DNA from: Rhodococcus xishaensis
Lineage (GTDB): Bacteria; Actinomycetota; Actinomycetes; Mycobacteriales; Mycobacteriaceae
Direction of reading: 5' to 3'
DNA length: 64,000 nucleotides
NCBI RefSeq assembly: GCF_004011825.1
Contig: NZ_RKLO01000004.1
Span: forward strand, 240,783-304,782
Shown in pieces: positions 19,366 to 27,598 of this stretch (position 1 is the stretch's first letter; every line of letters begins with the position of its first letter). Under the pieces are notes generated by a model that was not told where the DNA came from, ran no database searches, and saw nothing but the letters and a program-made list of their open reading frames with translations. The translations under genes and the position numbers were made by a program.

Positions 19366-19683
19366 ATGGGTGTAATGATCTTCGTAGCAGCCGTATTGGC
19401 TGGAGCCATCATTCTCGACCAGTTCGGTCTGTGGGCGGAACGTCGTGGATGGATCTATTGGCGAAAGAAGAAGGGGACTGGCGGCTCGCCGGGAGCGCTC
19501 GAGTACATGAACACCCTGTTCTCCCCTTCGACACAGAACGTCGTGGAGGAACGAGAAAGCAAGAGGGTGACCCGAGTCGATTTGGCAACAGGAGACGAGC
19601 TGGATCTCGACTCGCCCACTGTATTTCTAGAGATGCGCGAGTGGGAGAGAGAATCAGATAGCCCTCGTTCGTCCGAGCGTTGA
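19366..19683 (+). CDS. Small membrane-anchored protein, DUF6191-like
   Basis: 105 residues. One N-terminal membrane segment (IFVAAVLAGAIILDQFG), then AERRGWIYWRKKK and a cytosolic, charged Ser/Glu-rich region. The RRGWIYWR type junction and overall layout are those of small actinobacterial DUF6191 proteins. GGGGAGGA upstream is a good ribosome site for the ATG at 19366; the in-frame ATG at 19375 is an alternative. No function is known. Confidence 0.65.
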   Translation: MGVMIFVAAVLAGAIILDQFGLWAERRGWIYWRKKKGTGGSPGALEYMNTLFSPSTQNVVEERESKRVTRVDLATGDELDLDSPTVFLEMREWERESDSPRSSER

Positions 19684-19744
19684 ACAAGATCTCAGGGGTT
19701 GACGTGAAGGCGGTGGGGGAGACCCAGGTCCGGTCGGGACGCCG

Positions 19745-20350
19745 TCAGTTCAGGTCGATATCGACCGGGTGCGTCGCGAGCAGCGTCAGCGGCATGGGCT
19801 GCCGGCGCAGCACCTGACCCCAGACGTCCACACGGGGCGGACTGACGATGTCGGAGGCCAAGGCCGACAACACGATCCAGTCGTCGTTCTCGATCTCGGA
19901 ATCGAGCTGACCGAAAGTCCAGCCTGCGTAGCCGGCGAAGACCCGCAGCCCGTCGATGGCGGGGGAGATCTGCTCGGGGTCCGCATCGAGGTCGACAATC
20001 ACGACACGACCGTCGACGCGGCGTAGCCCGGGAACACCGGTGACATCAGCACCGGTCCGGAGCGTTGCCAGGCACAGCGCGGCATCACGTGTGACCGGAC
20101 CACCGACATAGATCGACTTCGGGTCGGCGGCTAGGCCGGCCCACTGCGGCAGCACCTCCTGTACCGCGGTGTCGCTGCGGCGGTTGATGACGACACCGAG
20201 GCTGCCGGCGTCATTGTGCTCGATCATGTACACGACGGTCCGACGGAACGTCGGCTCGAACAGATCGGTTGACGACACCAGCAAACTGCCCGGCCGTACC
20301 ACAGGCTGTGCCGACGCCGTTCGGTCCTCAGGTTCCTCCGAGTGCGCCAC
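19745..20350 (-). CDS. YqgE/AlgH family protein (UPF0301)
   Basis: 201 residues. Family blocks: RPGSLLVSSTDLFEPTFRRTVVYMIEHNDAGSLGVVIN in pieces, YVGGPVTRDAALCL, GLRVFAGYAGWTFGQLDSEI and DDWIVLSA. A soluble, widely conserved protein of unclear biochemical role. It lies 57 nt downstream of the DUF2892 gene on the same strand. Confidence 0.93.
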   Translation of the reverse strand: MAHSEEPEDRTASAQPVVRPGSLLVSSTDLFEPTFRRTVVYMIEHNDAGSLGVVINRRSDTAVQEVLPQWAGLAADPKSIYVGGPVTRDAALCLATLRTGADVTGVPGLRRVDGRVVIVDLDADPEQISPAIDGLRVFAGYAGWTFGQLDSEIENDDWIVLSALASDIVSPPRVDVWGQVLRRQPMPLTLLATHPVDIDLN

Positions 20351-20407
20351 CGGGTCATCATCTCATCGACGACGCCCCGGCGGGAGATGGGAATCGCGTC
20401 CGACGGC

Positions 20408-20644
20408 TCACGCCTTCACCGGACAGGCGGCGGTACGGGGTACGCCGAGCTTCTGCAGGAACAGGCTCATCGGGCACCAACCGGCGACTCCGTACAGGAC
20501 CAGGTTCGCCGACACGAACGCGGTCAGCCCGCGCCACTTCGGCGAGCGGTTGCGGCCGAGCAGCAGGCTCGCGCCCGCCACCGATCCACCGAGCAGCGGC
20601 ACGATGCGCTCGATGGACCAGCCGGAATGCTTCGGTAGTGCCAC
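20408..20644 (-). CDS. DUF2892 (YgaP-like) small membrane protein
   Basis: 78 residues from a GTG with AAGGAG upstream. Two hydrophobic segments (about 12-26 and 40-56) and the family features IERIVPLLGGSVAG, RGLTAFVSANLVLYG and a C-terminal CPMSLFLQKLGV. DUF2892 proteins, alone or fused to rhodanese, often belong to persulfide/sulfide-response loci. The palindrome 120 bp upstream fits that type of control. Cysteines at the PxC segment and at the C-terminus (TAACPVKA) are present. Confidence 0.8.
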   Translation of the reverse strand: MALPKHSGWSIERIVPLLGGSVAGASLLLGRNRSPKWRGLTAFVSANLVLYGVAGWCPMSLFLQKLGVPRTAACPVKA

Positions 20645-20763
20645 GGCGGGGATCTCCTTGCGATTCGTGGTGTCGAGGGGCTGCGTCCCGTGCCCGCGTC
20701 GGTGCCGGACGCGCTGCGGGCAGCGGTGCGTCCGGACCGTCGGGCCGGCACGATCCGAACTGT

Positions 20764-20779
20764 ATACCCCGTGGGGTAT
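20764..20779. promoter_or_regulatory. Candidate CstR/CsoR-type operator
   Basis: ATACCCC-GT-GGGGTAT is a perfect 16-bp palindrome. On the minus strand its right half runs into TATACA, a possible -10 for the DUF2892 gene. CsoR-family repressors of the CstR branch bind ATACCCC/GGGGTAT palindromes and DUF2892 genes are typical targets. It directly follows the stop of the tetR gene (20780), so a terminator is the alternative, but a 2-nt loop is poor for a hairpin. Confidence 0.6.
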
Positions 20780-21505
20780 TTAGTCGACGTGTCGTCGACC
20801 ACGTCCGGCGCGCTGAACCAGGCCCAGGATCTGGTCGAGGACCTCGAGGTGATGCTCGAACAGCACCGCCGGCTCTGTGAAGGTGTCGGCGCCGAACTGC
20901 TCGAACACCTCGGAACTCACCATCCCGAACAGCGCGCTCCACACCATCACTCCGCGGACGAGGACCTCGTTCGGCAACGTCGATCCCATCTCGCTGCGGA
21001 TCCGCCCCAGATCCACGGCCAGGCCTGGCTCGAACTCGGCCTCGGGAACCTCGATCGCACCGGCCCGGTAGGCAGACTCGATGATGGTCACCATCGCGAC
21101 GATGACCCGGGTGCCCGGGCCTGTCGTGCGCTCAGCGGGGGCGTGGTAGCCAGGGACCGGACTGCCGAACAGCAGCGCATACCGAGCCGGTTCGCGCACC
21201 GCCCACGCACGGACCGCGCGGCCGAGGGCGTGCAGTCGCCCCCGATGGTCCGCCTCGGGCAGTGCGTCGATGGCCGCGTCCACCTCCGCAGCCAGTTCGT
21301 TGTAGGCGTCGATGACCAGCAGCGTGAGTAGCTCGTCACGGCTTGCGACGTACCGGTACACCGCCGAGGACACAACCCCGAGATCCCGCGCGACCGCCCG
21401 CAGCGACAGCGCCGCGGCACCATGCGCCACCAGGTGCTCGCGTCCTATGCGGGTGATCTCGGCGAGGGTCTGCTCACGCGCGCGCTCGCGTGGGGTGGAC
21501 GTCAT
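20780..21505 (-). CDS. TetR/AcrR-family transcriptional regulator
   Basis: 241 residues from the ATG at 21505; the open frame extends upstream but overlaps the divergent gene. The N-terminal helix-turn-helix is clear: LAEITRIGREHLVAHGAAALSLRAVARDLGVVSSAVYRYVASRDELLTLL in pieces. The C-terminal ligand domain contains RARWAVREPARYALLFGSPVPGY-like sequence seen in WHG-type TetR regulators. It is divergent from the epimerase/MFS pair, and two identical-core palindromes lie between them, so it likely represses both directions. Confidence 0.9.
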   Translation of the reverse strand: MTSTPRERAREQTLAEITRIGREHLVAHGAAALSLRAVARDLGVVSSAVYRYVASRDELLTLLVIDAYNELAAEVDAAIDALPEADHRGRLHALGRAVRAWAVREPARYALLFGSPVPGYHAPAERTTGPGTRVIVAMVTIIESAYRAGAIEVPEAEFEPGLAVDLGRIRSEMGSTLPNEVLVRGVMVWSALFGMVSSEVFEQFGADTFTEPAVLFEHHLEVLDQILGLVQRAGRGRRHVD

Positions 21506-21546
21506 GGTTCCACCCTGCCCGACACGCGAGAGCACTGTCAACGAAA

Positions 21547-21561
21547 GAGAGCAGCGCTCTT
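21547..21561. promoter_or_regulatory. TetR operator candidate, copy 1
   Basis: GAGAGCAGCGCTCTT: arms AGAGC/GCTCT around AGC. It lies 42 bp upstream of the tetR start, on the tetR-proximal side of the divergent region. Confidence 0.7.
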
Positions 21562-21594
21562 GACAATGTGGGGTGCGAGCCACATCCTGAAAAG

Positions 21595-21609
21595 GAGAGC
21601 AGCGCTCTC
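21595..21609. promoter_or_regulatory. TetR operator candidate, copy 2
   Basis: GAGAGCAGCGCTCTC is a perfect 15-bp palindrome with the same core as copy 1, its centre 48 bp away. It is 34 bp upstream of the epimerase start. Two copies of one palindrome between divergent genes is typical TetR autoregulation. Confidence 0.75.
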
Positions 21610-21642
21610 GAATCCGAAAACTCTCGAGAAGGTGGGCCCGAC

Positions 21643-22590
21643 ATGTCGAATCTGCAGGTAGTGACCGGAGCAGGACCCGTCGGCTGGACAGTCGCCGAGC
21701 AGCTGACCGACGCCGGCCACGACGTTCTGGTGCTGACCCGCTCCGGCAGCGGGCCGGTGAATCCCCGGATCGAACGTCGCAAGGTGGACGTTTCCAATCC
21801 GGCCGCCCTCGCCCCCGCGCTCGACGGGGCCGCCGCGGTCTTCCATTGCATCCACGGCTCCGCGTACGACGCTCGCGCTTGGGAACGGGAACTTCCGGGC
21901 GCCGAGCGGGTGGTGATGGACGCCGCCGAGCGGACCGGCGCCGTGGTGGTGTTCCCCGAGAGCCTGTACTCGTACGGCCGCCCCGACGGCCCGATGACCG
22001 AGGACAACCCACGCGACGCCACCGCTGGCAAGCTCGGCGTCCGCACCCGACTGCTCGCGGCCCGCGCCGCGCACCCGGTGCCCACGGTGAGCGTCGTCGC
22101 GTCCGACTTCTTCGGGCCGCGAGTCCGCGACGCACACGCAGGGGAACGGATGGTTCCAGCGGTCCTGAACGGGAAGACCATTCGGGTGATGGGGCGGCCC
22201 CACGTCGTGCACTCGTTCACCTACGTGCCAGATCTCGCCGCGGCGATGATCGCGGCGGCACACGACCAGCGGCTGTGGAACACAGTGCTGCACGCACCCA
22301 CCGGCCCCGCGGTGACCCAGCGGCAGATGGTCGAGGGCTTCGCCGCCGCCGCAGACGTCCCCGCCCCGAAGGTGGGAACGCTGCCGAGCTGGCTGCTGCG
22401 CACGATCGGTTCGGTGCACGGCCCCACCCGGGAGCTGGCCGAGATGCTCTACCAGTTCGAGGCCCCGTACGTCATGGATTCGCGCCGAAGCGAGCGGTTG
22501 CTCGGACTCGCGCCGACCCCACTCGAGGAGGCGGCCTTGCAGACCGTCCGGTGGTGGGAGAACGAGCTGGCGGCAAAGACCGCCCGATAG
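21643..22590 (+). CDS. NAD-dependent epimerase/dehydratase (extended/atypical SDR)
   Basis: 315 residues from the ATG at 21643 with GAGAAGGTGGG upstream. The Rossmann start VVTGAGPVGWTVAEQL holds GxGxxG and is followed by VLVLTRSGSG and a long substrate domain. The usual YxxxK is not obvious; SLYSYGRPDGP stands where it would be. It resembles actinobacterial NAD-binding proteins of unknown substrate that are controlled by TetR genes. The MFS gene begins 10 nt after its stop, so they form an operon. Confidence 0.85.
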   Translation: MSNLQVVTGAGPVGWTVAEQLTDAGHDVLVLTRSGSGPVNPRIERRKVDVSNPAALAPALDGAAAVFHCIHGSAYDARAWERELPGAERVVMDAAERTGAVVVFPESLYSYGRPDGPMTEDNPRDATAGKLGVRTRLLAARAAHPVPTVSVVASDFFGPRVRDAHAGERMVPAVLNGKTIRVMGRPHVVHSFTYVPDLAAAMIAAAHDQRLWNTVLHAPTGPAVTQRQMVEGFAAAADVPAPKVGTLPSWLLRTIGSVHGPTRELAEMLYQFEAPYVMDSRRSERLLGLAPTPLEEAALQTVRWWENELAAKTAR

Positions 22591-22599
22591 GGTCACGGT

Positions 22600-23904
22600 G
22601 TGCGCAGACGGAGGTCGATTCGGCAATCGTGGACGATCGCCGTCACGACGCTGCGTCACTCGCCGGGACTCGCGCGTCTGACGACGGTCCGGTTCGCGAG
22701 CCAGTACGGTGACGGGCTGTTCCAGGCCGCCCTCGGTGGCGCCATCCTGTTCAATCCAGAACGCGAGACCGAACCACTGGCGATCGCGGCCGGGTTCGCG
22801 GTGCTGCTCCTGCCGTACTCCGTGATAGGCCCGTTCGCGGGTGCCCTGCTAGACCGCTGGGATCGACGCGCGGTCCTGCTGTGGGCAAACCTGTTGCGTG
22901 GCAGCCTCATCCTCGTGATCGCAGCCCTGCTGATCGCAGGAGCGGGGGAAACACCTCTGCTCGTCCTGGCTCTCGCCGCGATCGGCGTGAGCCGCTTCGT
23001 CCTCGCGGGAGCGTCCGCGTCCCTTCCCCACGTGGTACGCCAGAGTTGGCTGGTACCAACCAACTCCGTGCTCGCAACCGTGGGATCGGTGTTCTCCGCC
23101 CTCGGCGCCGGCACAGCCCTGACCATCATCGGGGTGGTGGGCCCAGGGAACCTGGGCTCGGGCATCGCGGTGGCCGTCGGCGCCACCGGATCAGTGATCG
23201 CGGCGTGGACCGTGAGCGGTTTCGCGCTCAACGCCCTCGGACCGGCCGAGCCCGGGACCAGAAGGCCGAGCACACGTGGCGTCGTGGCCGCCGTGCTGTC
23301 GGGTCTGCGCATCGGCGCGACAGCCGTCTGGCAGGCGCCCGGTGTGACCACGCCGATGATCGGAATCGGCGCCCACCGCATCGTCTTCGGGATCAACACG
23401 CTGCTGATGGTGCTCATCCTGCGTCATCCAGCAGCAGGCGGTGCACTGCCCGGCGGCCTGGCCGGGTTCGGTGTCGCAGTGGGTGCCACCGCCGTCGGGA
23501 TGCTGCTCGCGGCGCTCGCCACGCCATGGTTGATTCCCCGCCTCGGACGCCCTCGTACCGTGACCCTCGCACTCGTCTTCGCAACGCTCGTACAGGCGAC
23601 GCTCGTCGCGTCGCTGTCACAACCGCTGCTGCTCGCCGGCGCGTTGCTGCTCGGATTCGCCGGCCAGACCATCAAGCTCACAGGTGATGCGGCGATGCAG
23701 ATCGAGATCGACGACGGCCGTCGCGGGCAGGTGTTCGCACTGCAGGACACCGTCTTCAACGCCGCCTTCTGTGCTGCACTGGCCGCCGCGGCGACGGTCG
23801 TCGCACCGGATGGGCGCTCACTCGGTTTGGTGTTCGTCGGCGCTGGAACCTACGCCCTCGCCCTGCTCGCGATCGGCCTGAACTCACGCCGCGCCGCCGC
23901 GTGA
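22600..23904 (+). CDS. MFS transporter
   Basis: 434 residues from a GTG, 10 nt after the epimerase gene. Eleven or twelve hydrophobic segments. The loop ALLDRWDRRAVLLWANLLRG between segments 2 and 3 is the MFS A-motif region, and the second half repeats the layout (LIPRLGRPRTVTLALVFA). Likely a drug or metabolite exporter under the divergent TetR regulator. No substrate can be assigned. Confidence 0.88.
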   Translation: MRRRRSIRQSWTIAVTTLRHSPGLARLTTVRFASQYGDGLFQAALGGAILFNPERETEPLAIAAGFAVLLLPYSVIGPFAGALLDRWDRRAVLLWANLLRGSLILVIAALLIAGAGETPLLVLALAAIGVSRFVLAGASASLPHVVRQSWLVPTNSVLATVGSVFSALGAGTALTIIGVVGPGNLGSGIAVAVGATGSVIAAWTVSGFALNALGPAEPGTRRPSTRGVVAAVLSGLRIGATAVWQAPGVTTPMIGIGAHRIVFGINTLLMVLILRHPAAGGALPGGLAGFGVAVGATAVGMLLAALATPWLIPRLGRPRTVTLALVFATLVQATLVASLSQPLLLAGALLLGFAGQTIKLTGDAAMQIEIDDGRRGQVFALQDTVFNAAFCAALAAAATVVAPDGRSLGLVFVGAGTYALALLAIGLNSRRAAA

Positions 23905-23908
23905 CAGG

Positions 23909-24430
23909 TCAGGCCCTGACTCGCCACACGGTGTCGAGACGCCCGTCGGCGTCGGTGTCGCCGAGCCGCACCGTCAGTCGACCAGGGTCCTCCTCAGCCA
24001 CCAGGACCGTGTCGTAGCGGCCACCGTCGCGGGTCGAGGTCAGCACAACGTCTGGTGTGCCGTCACCGTCGAAGTCGGCGACGGCGTCGTCCGACTCCCC
24101 GTCGCCGTCGTAGTCCACCGTCCGCCACTCGGACGGAGACGGCGCTGCGGGCGGAGAAGCCCGCTCACGTGAGACCTCCTGAGCCCACACCCCGTTGCGT
24201 ACCGGGTCGGCGAAGTAGCGGGCCGTCGACTGCCCGGCGTCCAAGACCGCTCGGTCGACCACCGAATCGCCGTCGACATCCCACATGGCGTCGTCGAACA
24301 GACCGTCGCCGTCGAAGTCCAGGCGCACCGCATCGAACACGCCGTCACCGTCGAGGTCCAGATCGGCAGCCGAGGTCCAGGTGCTCAGCTCGCCGTCGCC
24401 GGTGCCGAACCAGTACTCGAGTGCTCCCAT
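23909..24430 (-). CDS. Small acidic protein with DxDGDGxxD repeats
   Basis: 173 residues from the ATG at 24430. Six Asp-rich loops are visible: DLDLDGDGVFDAV, DFDGDGLFDDAM, DVDGDSVVDRAV, DYDGDGESDDAV, DFDGDGTPDVV and DTDADGRLDTV. They resemble EF-hand or thrombospondin-type-3 calcium loops. There is no signal peptide, which is odd because such repeats are usually found outside the cell. An upstream extension of the frame (to 24586) is open but overlaps modC. Homologues are seen as hypothetical proteins in Mycobacteriales. Function unknown. Confidence 0.75.
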   Translation of the reverse strand: MGALEYWFGTGDGELSTWTSAADLDLDGDGVFDAVRLDFDGDGLFDDAMWDVDGDSVVDRAVLDAGQSTARYFADPVRNGVWAQEVSRERASPPAAPSPSEWRTVDYDGDGESDDAVADFDGDGTPDVVLTSTRDGGRYDTVLVAEEDPGRLTVRLGDTDADGRLDTVWRVRA

Positions 24431-24497
24431 ATCTGGGTGGACGTCGGGAGAGATCAATCGGTTCCGTCGGTCGCGTACGGTCTCCCGCCACACTCGC

Positions 24498-25574
24498 TCA
24501 CGCGGTCGGGTACACCGCCACCTCGGTCGCCTTGACGGCGAACCACACGTCCTCACCGGTCGCGAGGTCGAGCTCGGCGACAGCACCGGCGGTGACGTCG
24601 GCGATCAGACCGGGGGAGCCGTCGGCGTGGTCCTCGGCACGGACACGGATCGTGTGCCCACCGATGCCGGTGATCTCGGTGATCCGGACGCGGAACACGT
24701 TGCGTGGACTTCCTTCCGGGTGAGCGCGGTGGACCGCGACCGCGGTGGGGCCGAAGACGGCGACCGCACCGTCGCCGGGCGTGCACGCGTCCTCGGTGGT
24801 GCCGTGGACCAGGCCTGCAACGGTCTCTACCCCGTCGGCGCCGAGCTTGCCTGACAGCAGGTTGATGCCCGCGATCCGCGCCGCGAAGGTACTGCGCGGA
24901 CGCGTCAGCACCCGCTCGACCGGACCTTCCTCGACGATCTTCCCGCGGTCGATCACCACCGCGCGGTCGGCGAGCGAAAGTGCATCCAGCACATCGTGAG
25001 TCACGAGGATCGCAGTACGGTCATCGCTCCGTAGCACCCGTCGCAGCAGCGCTCGGACGGCCGGCGCGGCACCGACGTCGAGCGCAGCCATCGGCTCGTC
25101 GAGCAGAAGCAACCCGGGTTCGGCGGCCAGGGCACGGGCCACCGCCACCCGCTGCGCCTGGCCGCCGGACAGCCTGCGGGGCCGGCGATCCGCGAAGCCT
25201 GCCATCTCGACCTCGTCGAGCCAGCGTGTCGCTGTTGCGTAGGACTCGTGCCTGCCTCGCCCGGCGCTGCGCGGCGCGAAGGCGACGTTCTCCCGAACGG
25301 TCAGGTGCGGGAACAGCAGCGGTTCCTGGGCGAGCAGCCCGACCGACCGCTGATGCGGCGGCACCGCAACATCTGTCTTGGTGTCGGTGAGAACGCGGTC
25401 GTCGAGCACCACACGTCCGTCGTCGGGGCGCAGCAGACCCGCGACGACATCGAGGAGCGTCGACTTGCCGGCGCCGTTGGGCCCGAGGACCGCGAGAACC
25501 TCGCCCGGCGCGACCGCGAGTTCGACGTCGAGGCCCCTCGACCCGACTCTCGCCCGAGCCGTGAGCCCGCTCAT
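24498..25574 (-). CDS. modC: Molybdate ABC transporter ATP-binding protein
   Basis: 358 residues from the ATG at 25574. Walker A is GPNGAGKST, the signature [16 protein letters not shown], Walker B LLLLDEP and the switch His in LVTHDV. A C-terminal TOBE (mop) domain from about residue 285 binds oxyanion and controls transport. Its start overlaps the modB stop by 4 nt (ATGA). It energises uptake through ModB. Confidence 0.93.
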   Translation of the reverse strand: MSGLTARARVGSRGLDVELAVAPGEVLAVLGPNGAGKSTLLDVVAGLLRPDDGRVVLDDRVLTDTKTDVAVPPHQRSVGLLAQEPLLFPHLTVRENVAFAPRSAGRGRHESYATATRWLDEVEMAGFADRRPRRLSGGQAQRVAVARALAAEPGLLLLDEPMAALDVGAAPAVRALLRRVLRSDDRTAILVTHDVLDALSLADRAVVIDRGKIVEEGPVERVLTRPRSTFAARIAGINLLSGKLGADGVETVAGLVHGTTEDACTPGDGAVAVFGPTAVAVHRAHPEGSPRNVFRVRITEITGIGGHTIRVRAEDHADGSPGLIADVTAGAVAELDLATGEDVWFAVKATEVAVYPTA

Positions 25575-26377
25575 AGCGCGCCTGCCGCGCGTCGGGTTCG
25601 GGCGCCGAGGACGATCGCGACGGCCACGAGGACCAGCAACAGAGAAAGCGCCACGGCAGCCTCCGGGTCTGTCTCCCGCTGTAGGTAGATCTCCAGCGGC
25701 AGCGTCCGGGTCACCCCTTGGAGGCTGCCGGCGAATGTGAGTGTGGCACCGAATTCCCCGAGCGCGCGGGCGAACGCGAGCACCGCGCCCGACACCAGGC
25801 CGGGCAGAACCAGTGGCACGGTCACCCTTCTCAGCACCGTCGTCGGACGGCCCCCGAGTGTCGCGGCGACGTCCTCGTACCGGCGTCCGGCGGTACGCAG
25901 GGCCCCCTCGAGGCTGATCACGAGGAACGGCAGCGCCACGAAGGTCTGCGCCAGCACCACCGCGGTGGTCGAGAACGCGATCTGGATGCCCGCGACCTCG
26001 AGGTGCCGGCCGATCAACCCATGTCGTCCGAAGGTGTAGAGCAGCGCGAGGCCGCCGACGACGGGCGGTAGCACCAGCGGCAGCAGCACCAGGGCCCGAA
26101 GTGCGGCGAGACCGGGAAAGCGGCACCGCGCCGACACCAGTGCCATCGGGACCCCGAGAAGAACACACAGAAGCGTACTCGCCGACGCGGTCCTGATGCT
26201 CAATGCCAATGCATCCAAAGAGGATTCGGATGTCACGAGCTGAAGGAAATTGGGCCAGTCCACCTCGACGAGCATCGCCACGAGCGGGAGCACCACCAGA
26301 AGGCTGCCCACGGCCGCGGGGACGAAGATCCAGGCGGGGAGTCCGGCCGGAATCCGGGCCGTCGGCCGAGCGGTCAC
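25571..26377 (-). CDS. modB: Molybdate ABC transporter permease
   Basis: 268 residues from the GTG at 26377. About six membrane segments, beginning [22 protein letters not shown]. The EAA loop that docks on ModC is [27 protein letters not shown] in pieces (about 180-206), and [19 protein letters not shown] is a ModB hallmark. Overlaps both neighbours by 4 nt. Longer open frame upstream lies inside modA and is not used. Confidence 0.93.
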   Translation of the reverse strand: MTARPTARIPAGLPAWIFVPAAVGSLLVVLPLVAMLVEVDWPNFLQLVTSESSLDALALSIRTASASTLLCVLLGVPMALVSARCRFPGLAALRALVLLPLVLPPVVGGLALLYTFGRHGLIGRHLEVAGIQIAFSTTAVVLAQTFVALPFLVISLEGALRTAGRRYEDVAATLGGRPTTVLRRVTVPLVLPGLVSGAVLAFARALGEFGATLTFAGSLQGVTRTLPLEIYLQRETDPEAAVALSLLLVLVAVAIVLGARTRRAAGAL

Positions 26378-27135
26378 GGTGTCCCGAACCCTGCGTCGGA
26401 CAGTACTCGGCGCCCTTCCGGACCGAGCACGAAGGCGACGAAACTCTCTGCCGTGTCCACGTTCCCGGATCTCCGCAACACCGCGATGGGGTAGGTGTTG
26501 ACGACCCTCGCCGCCTCGGGGAACGGAACGGTGGCGACCTTGTCGCGCGCAGCTGCGGCATCGGTCACATACACCAGACCGGCGTCGGCCTGACCGGTGA
26601 CGACCTTCCCCAGGACGTCGGTGACCGAGGACTCCTCGCTCACGGGCGAAAGGTGGATTCCGGTAGCGTCCTCGATCCGCCGGGTCGCCGTACCGCACGG
26701 CACCTGCGGCGCGCAGACCACCGCCTTCACTTCCGGCCTGGTGAGATCTTCGAACGACACGATGTTCGCCGGATTACCCGGCGGGACAACGATCGTCAGC
26801 ACGTTGGTGGCGAAGTTCACAGGTTCGCTCGCTGTCAGCCCGGCACCGGTCGCCTTGGTCATGTTCGCCGTGTCGGCTGATGCGAAAACGTCTCCCGGAG
26901 CTCCCTGGTCGAGTTGTGTGGACAGGTCGGACGATCCGGCGAAGTTGAACACGACCCGAGTCCCGGGATGCTGGGCCTCGAAGAGCCGGCCCACCTCGGT
27001 GAACGTCGAACGCAGCGACGCCGCGGCAAGAATGGTGATCGACTGCCCTTCCGTGGTGTCGGCGTCGAGGGAACCACTGCAGCCCGCCAGTATCGCCGCC
27101 GCGATCCCGACGGCCACCACATGCAGCAGTCTCAC
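26374..27135 (-). CDS. modA: Molybdate-binding lipoprotein
   Basis: 253 residues from the GTG at 27135. A short leader ends in a lipobox ILAGC (Cys19), so the protein is lipid-anchored outside the membrane. ModA blocks: [45 protein letters not shown] in pieces, [15 protein letters not shown] and [15 protein letters not shown]. It binds molybdate or tungstate and delivers it to ModB. GTGA overlaps tie it to the regulator gene upstream and to modB downstream. Confidence 0.93.
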   Translation of the reverse strand: MRLLHVVAVGIAAAILAGCSGSLDADTTEGQSITILAAASLRSTFTEVGRLFEAQHPGTRVVFNFAGSSDLSTQLDQGAPGDVFASADTANMTKATGAGLTASEPVNFATNVLTIVVPPGNPANIVSFEDLTRPEVKAVVCAPQVPCGTATRRIEDATGIHLSPVSEESSVTDVLGKVVTGQADAGLVYVTDAAAARDKVATVPFPEAARVVNTYPIAVLRRSGNVDTAESFVAFVLGPEGRRVLSDAGFGTP

Positions 27136-27539
27136 GCCTGTGATCCCGGGGTCTCGACGATCACGGTCGTCGCCTTCACCACGGCGACTGCCACGCTGCC
27201 CGGCTCGAGCTTCAACGCCTCTGCCGACTCGGCACTCATGAGCGAAACGACGGAGAACGGGCCACACTGCATCTCGACCTCTGCCATCACGCCGTCGATC
27301 CGTACCCGGGTGACCAGGCCGACGAAGCGGTTGCGCGCTGAACTGCCCACTCCGAGTGGGTTCTCCGGCCCGGGCGCGGCGTTGGCGCGCGCGAACTCGG
27401 CGAGCTGCTTGCCGTCGACGACCATGCGTCCGGCGTCGTCCTTGTGGGAGGCGAGGGTGCCGGCGTCGACCCACCGCCGGACGGTGTCATCACTGACGCC
27501 GAGTAGCTGGGCCGCGTCGCGGATCCGAACGTCGGGCAT
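27132..27539 (-). CDS. MerR-like HTH plus TOBE (molybdopterin-binding-type) regulator
   Basis: 135 residues from the ATG at 27539. Residues 4-30 form an excisionase/MerR-type helix-turn-helix ([22 protein letters not shown]). Residues about 67-132 form a single mop/TOBE domain ([24 protein letters not shown], then [14 protein letters not shown]). The pairing of a DNA-binding and an oxyanion-binding domain, and its position as first gene of the mod operon, suggest a molybdate-responsive regulator doing the job of ModE. Inverted repeats sit directly upstream. Role inferred. Confidence 0.85.
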   Translation of the reverse strand: MPDVRIRDAAQLLGVSDDTVRRWVDAGTLASHKDDAGRMVVDGKQLAEFARANAAPGPENPLGVGSSARNRFVGLVTRVRIDGVMAEVEMQCGPFSVVSLMSAESAEALKLEPGSVAVAVVKATTVIVETPGSQA

Positions 27540-27555
27540 GCGACAGAGTCTATAA

Positions 27556-27589
27556 CCGTAGATACGGACAATCCAATAGCAATTGTCCG
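27556..27589. promoter_or_regulatory. mod operon control region: two overlapping inverted repeats
   Basis: CCGTA-GA-TACGG (27556-27567) overlaps the left arm of CGGACAAT-N9-ATTGTCCG (27565-27589, perfect 8-bp arms). On the minus strand TATAGA follows, nine bases before the ATG at 27539, so transcription would begin at or within a few bases of the start codon and the mRNA may be nearly leaderless. The repeats are good candidates for the molybdate regulator. Confidence 0.6.
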
Positions 27590-27598
27590 CATCTGCGG

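Noticed and set aside
24163-24178. CTCACGTGAG-containing sequence resembling parS
   Set aside because: Flanks do not match GTTTCACGTGAAAC beyond the central CACGTG; far from parAB.
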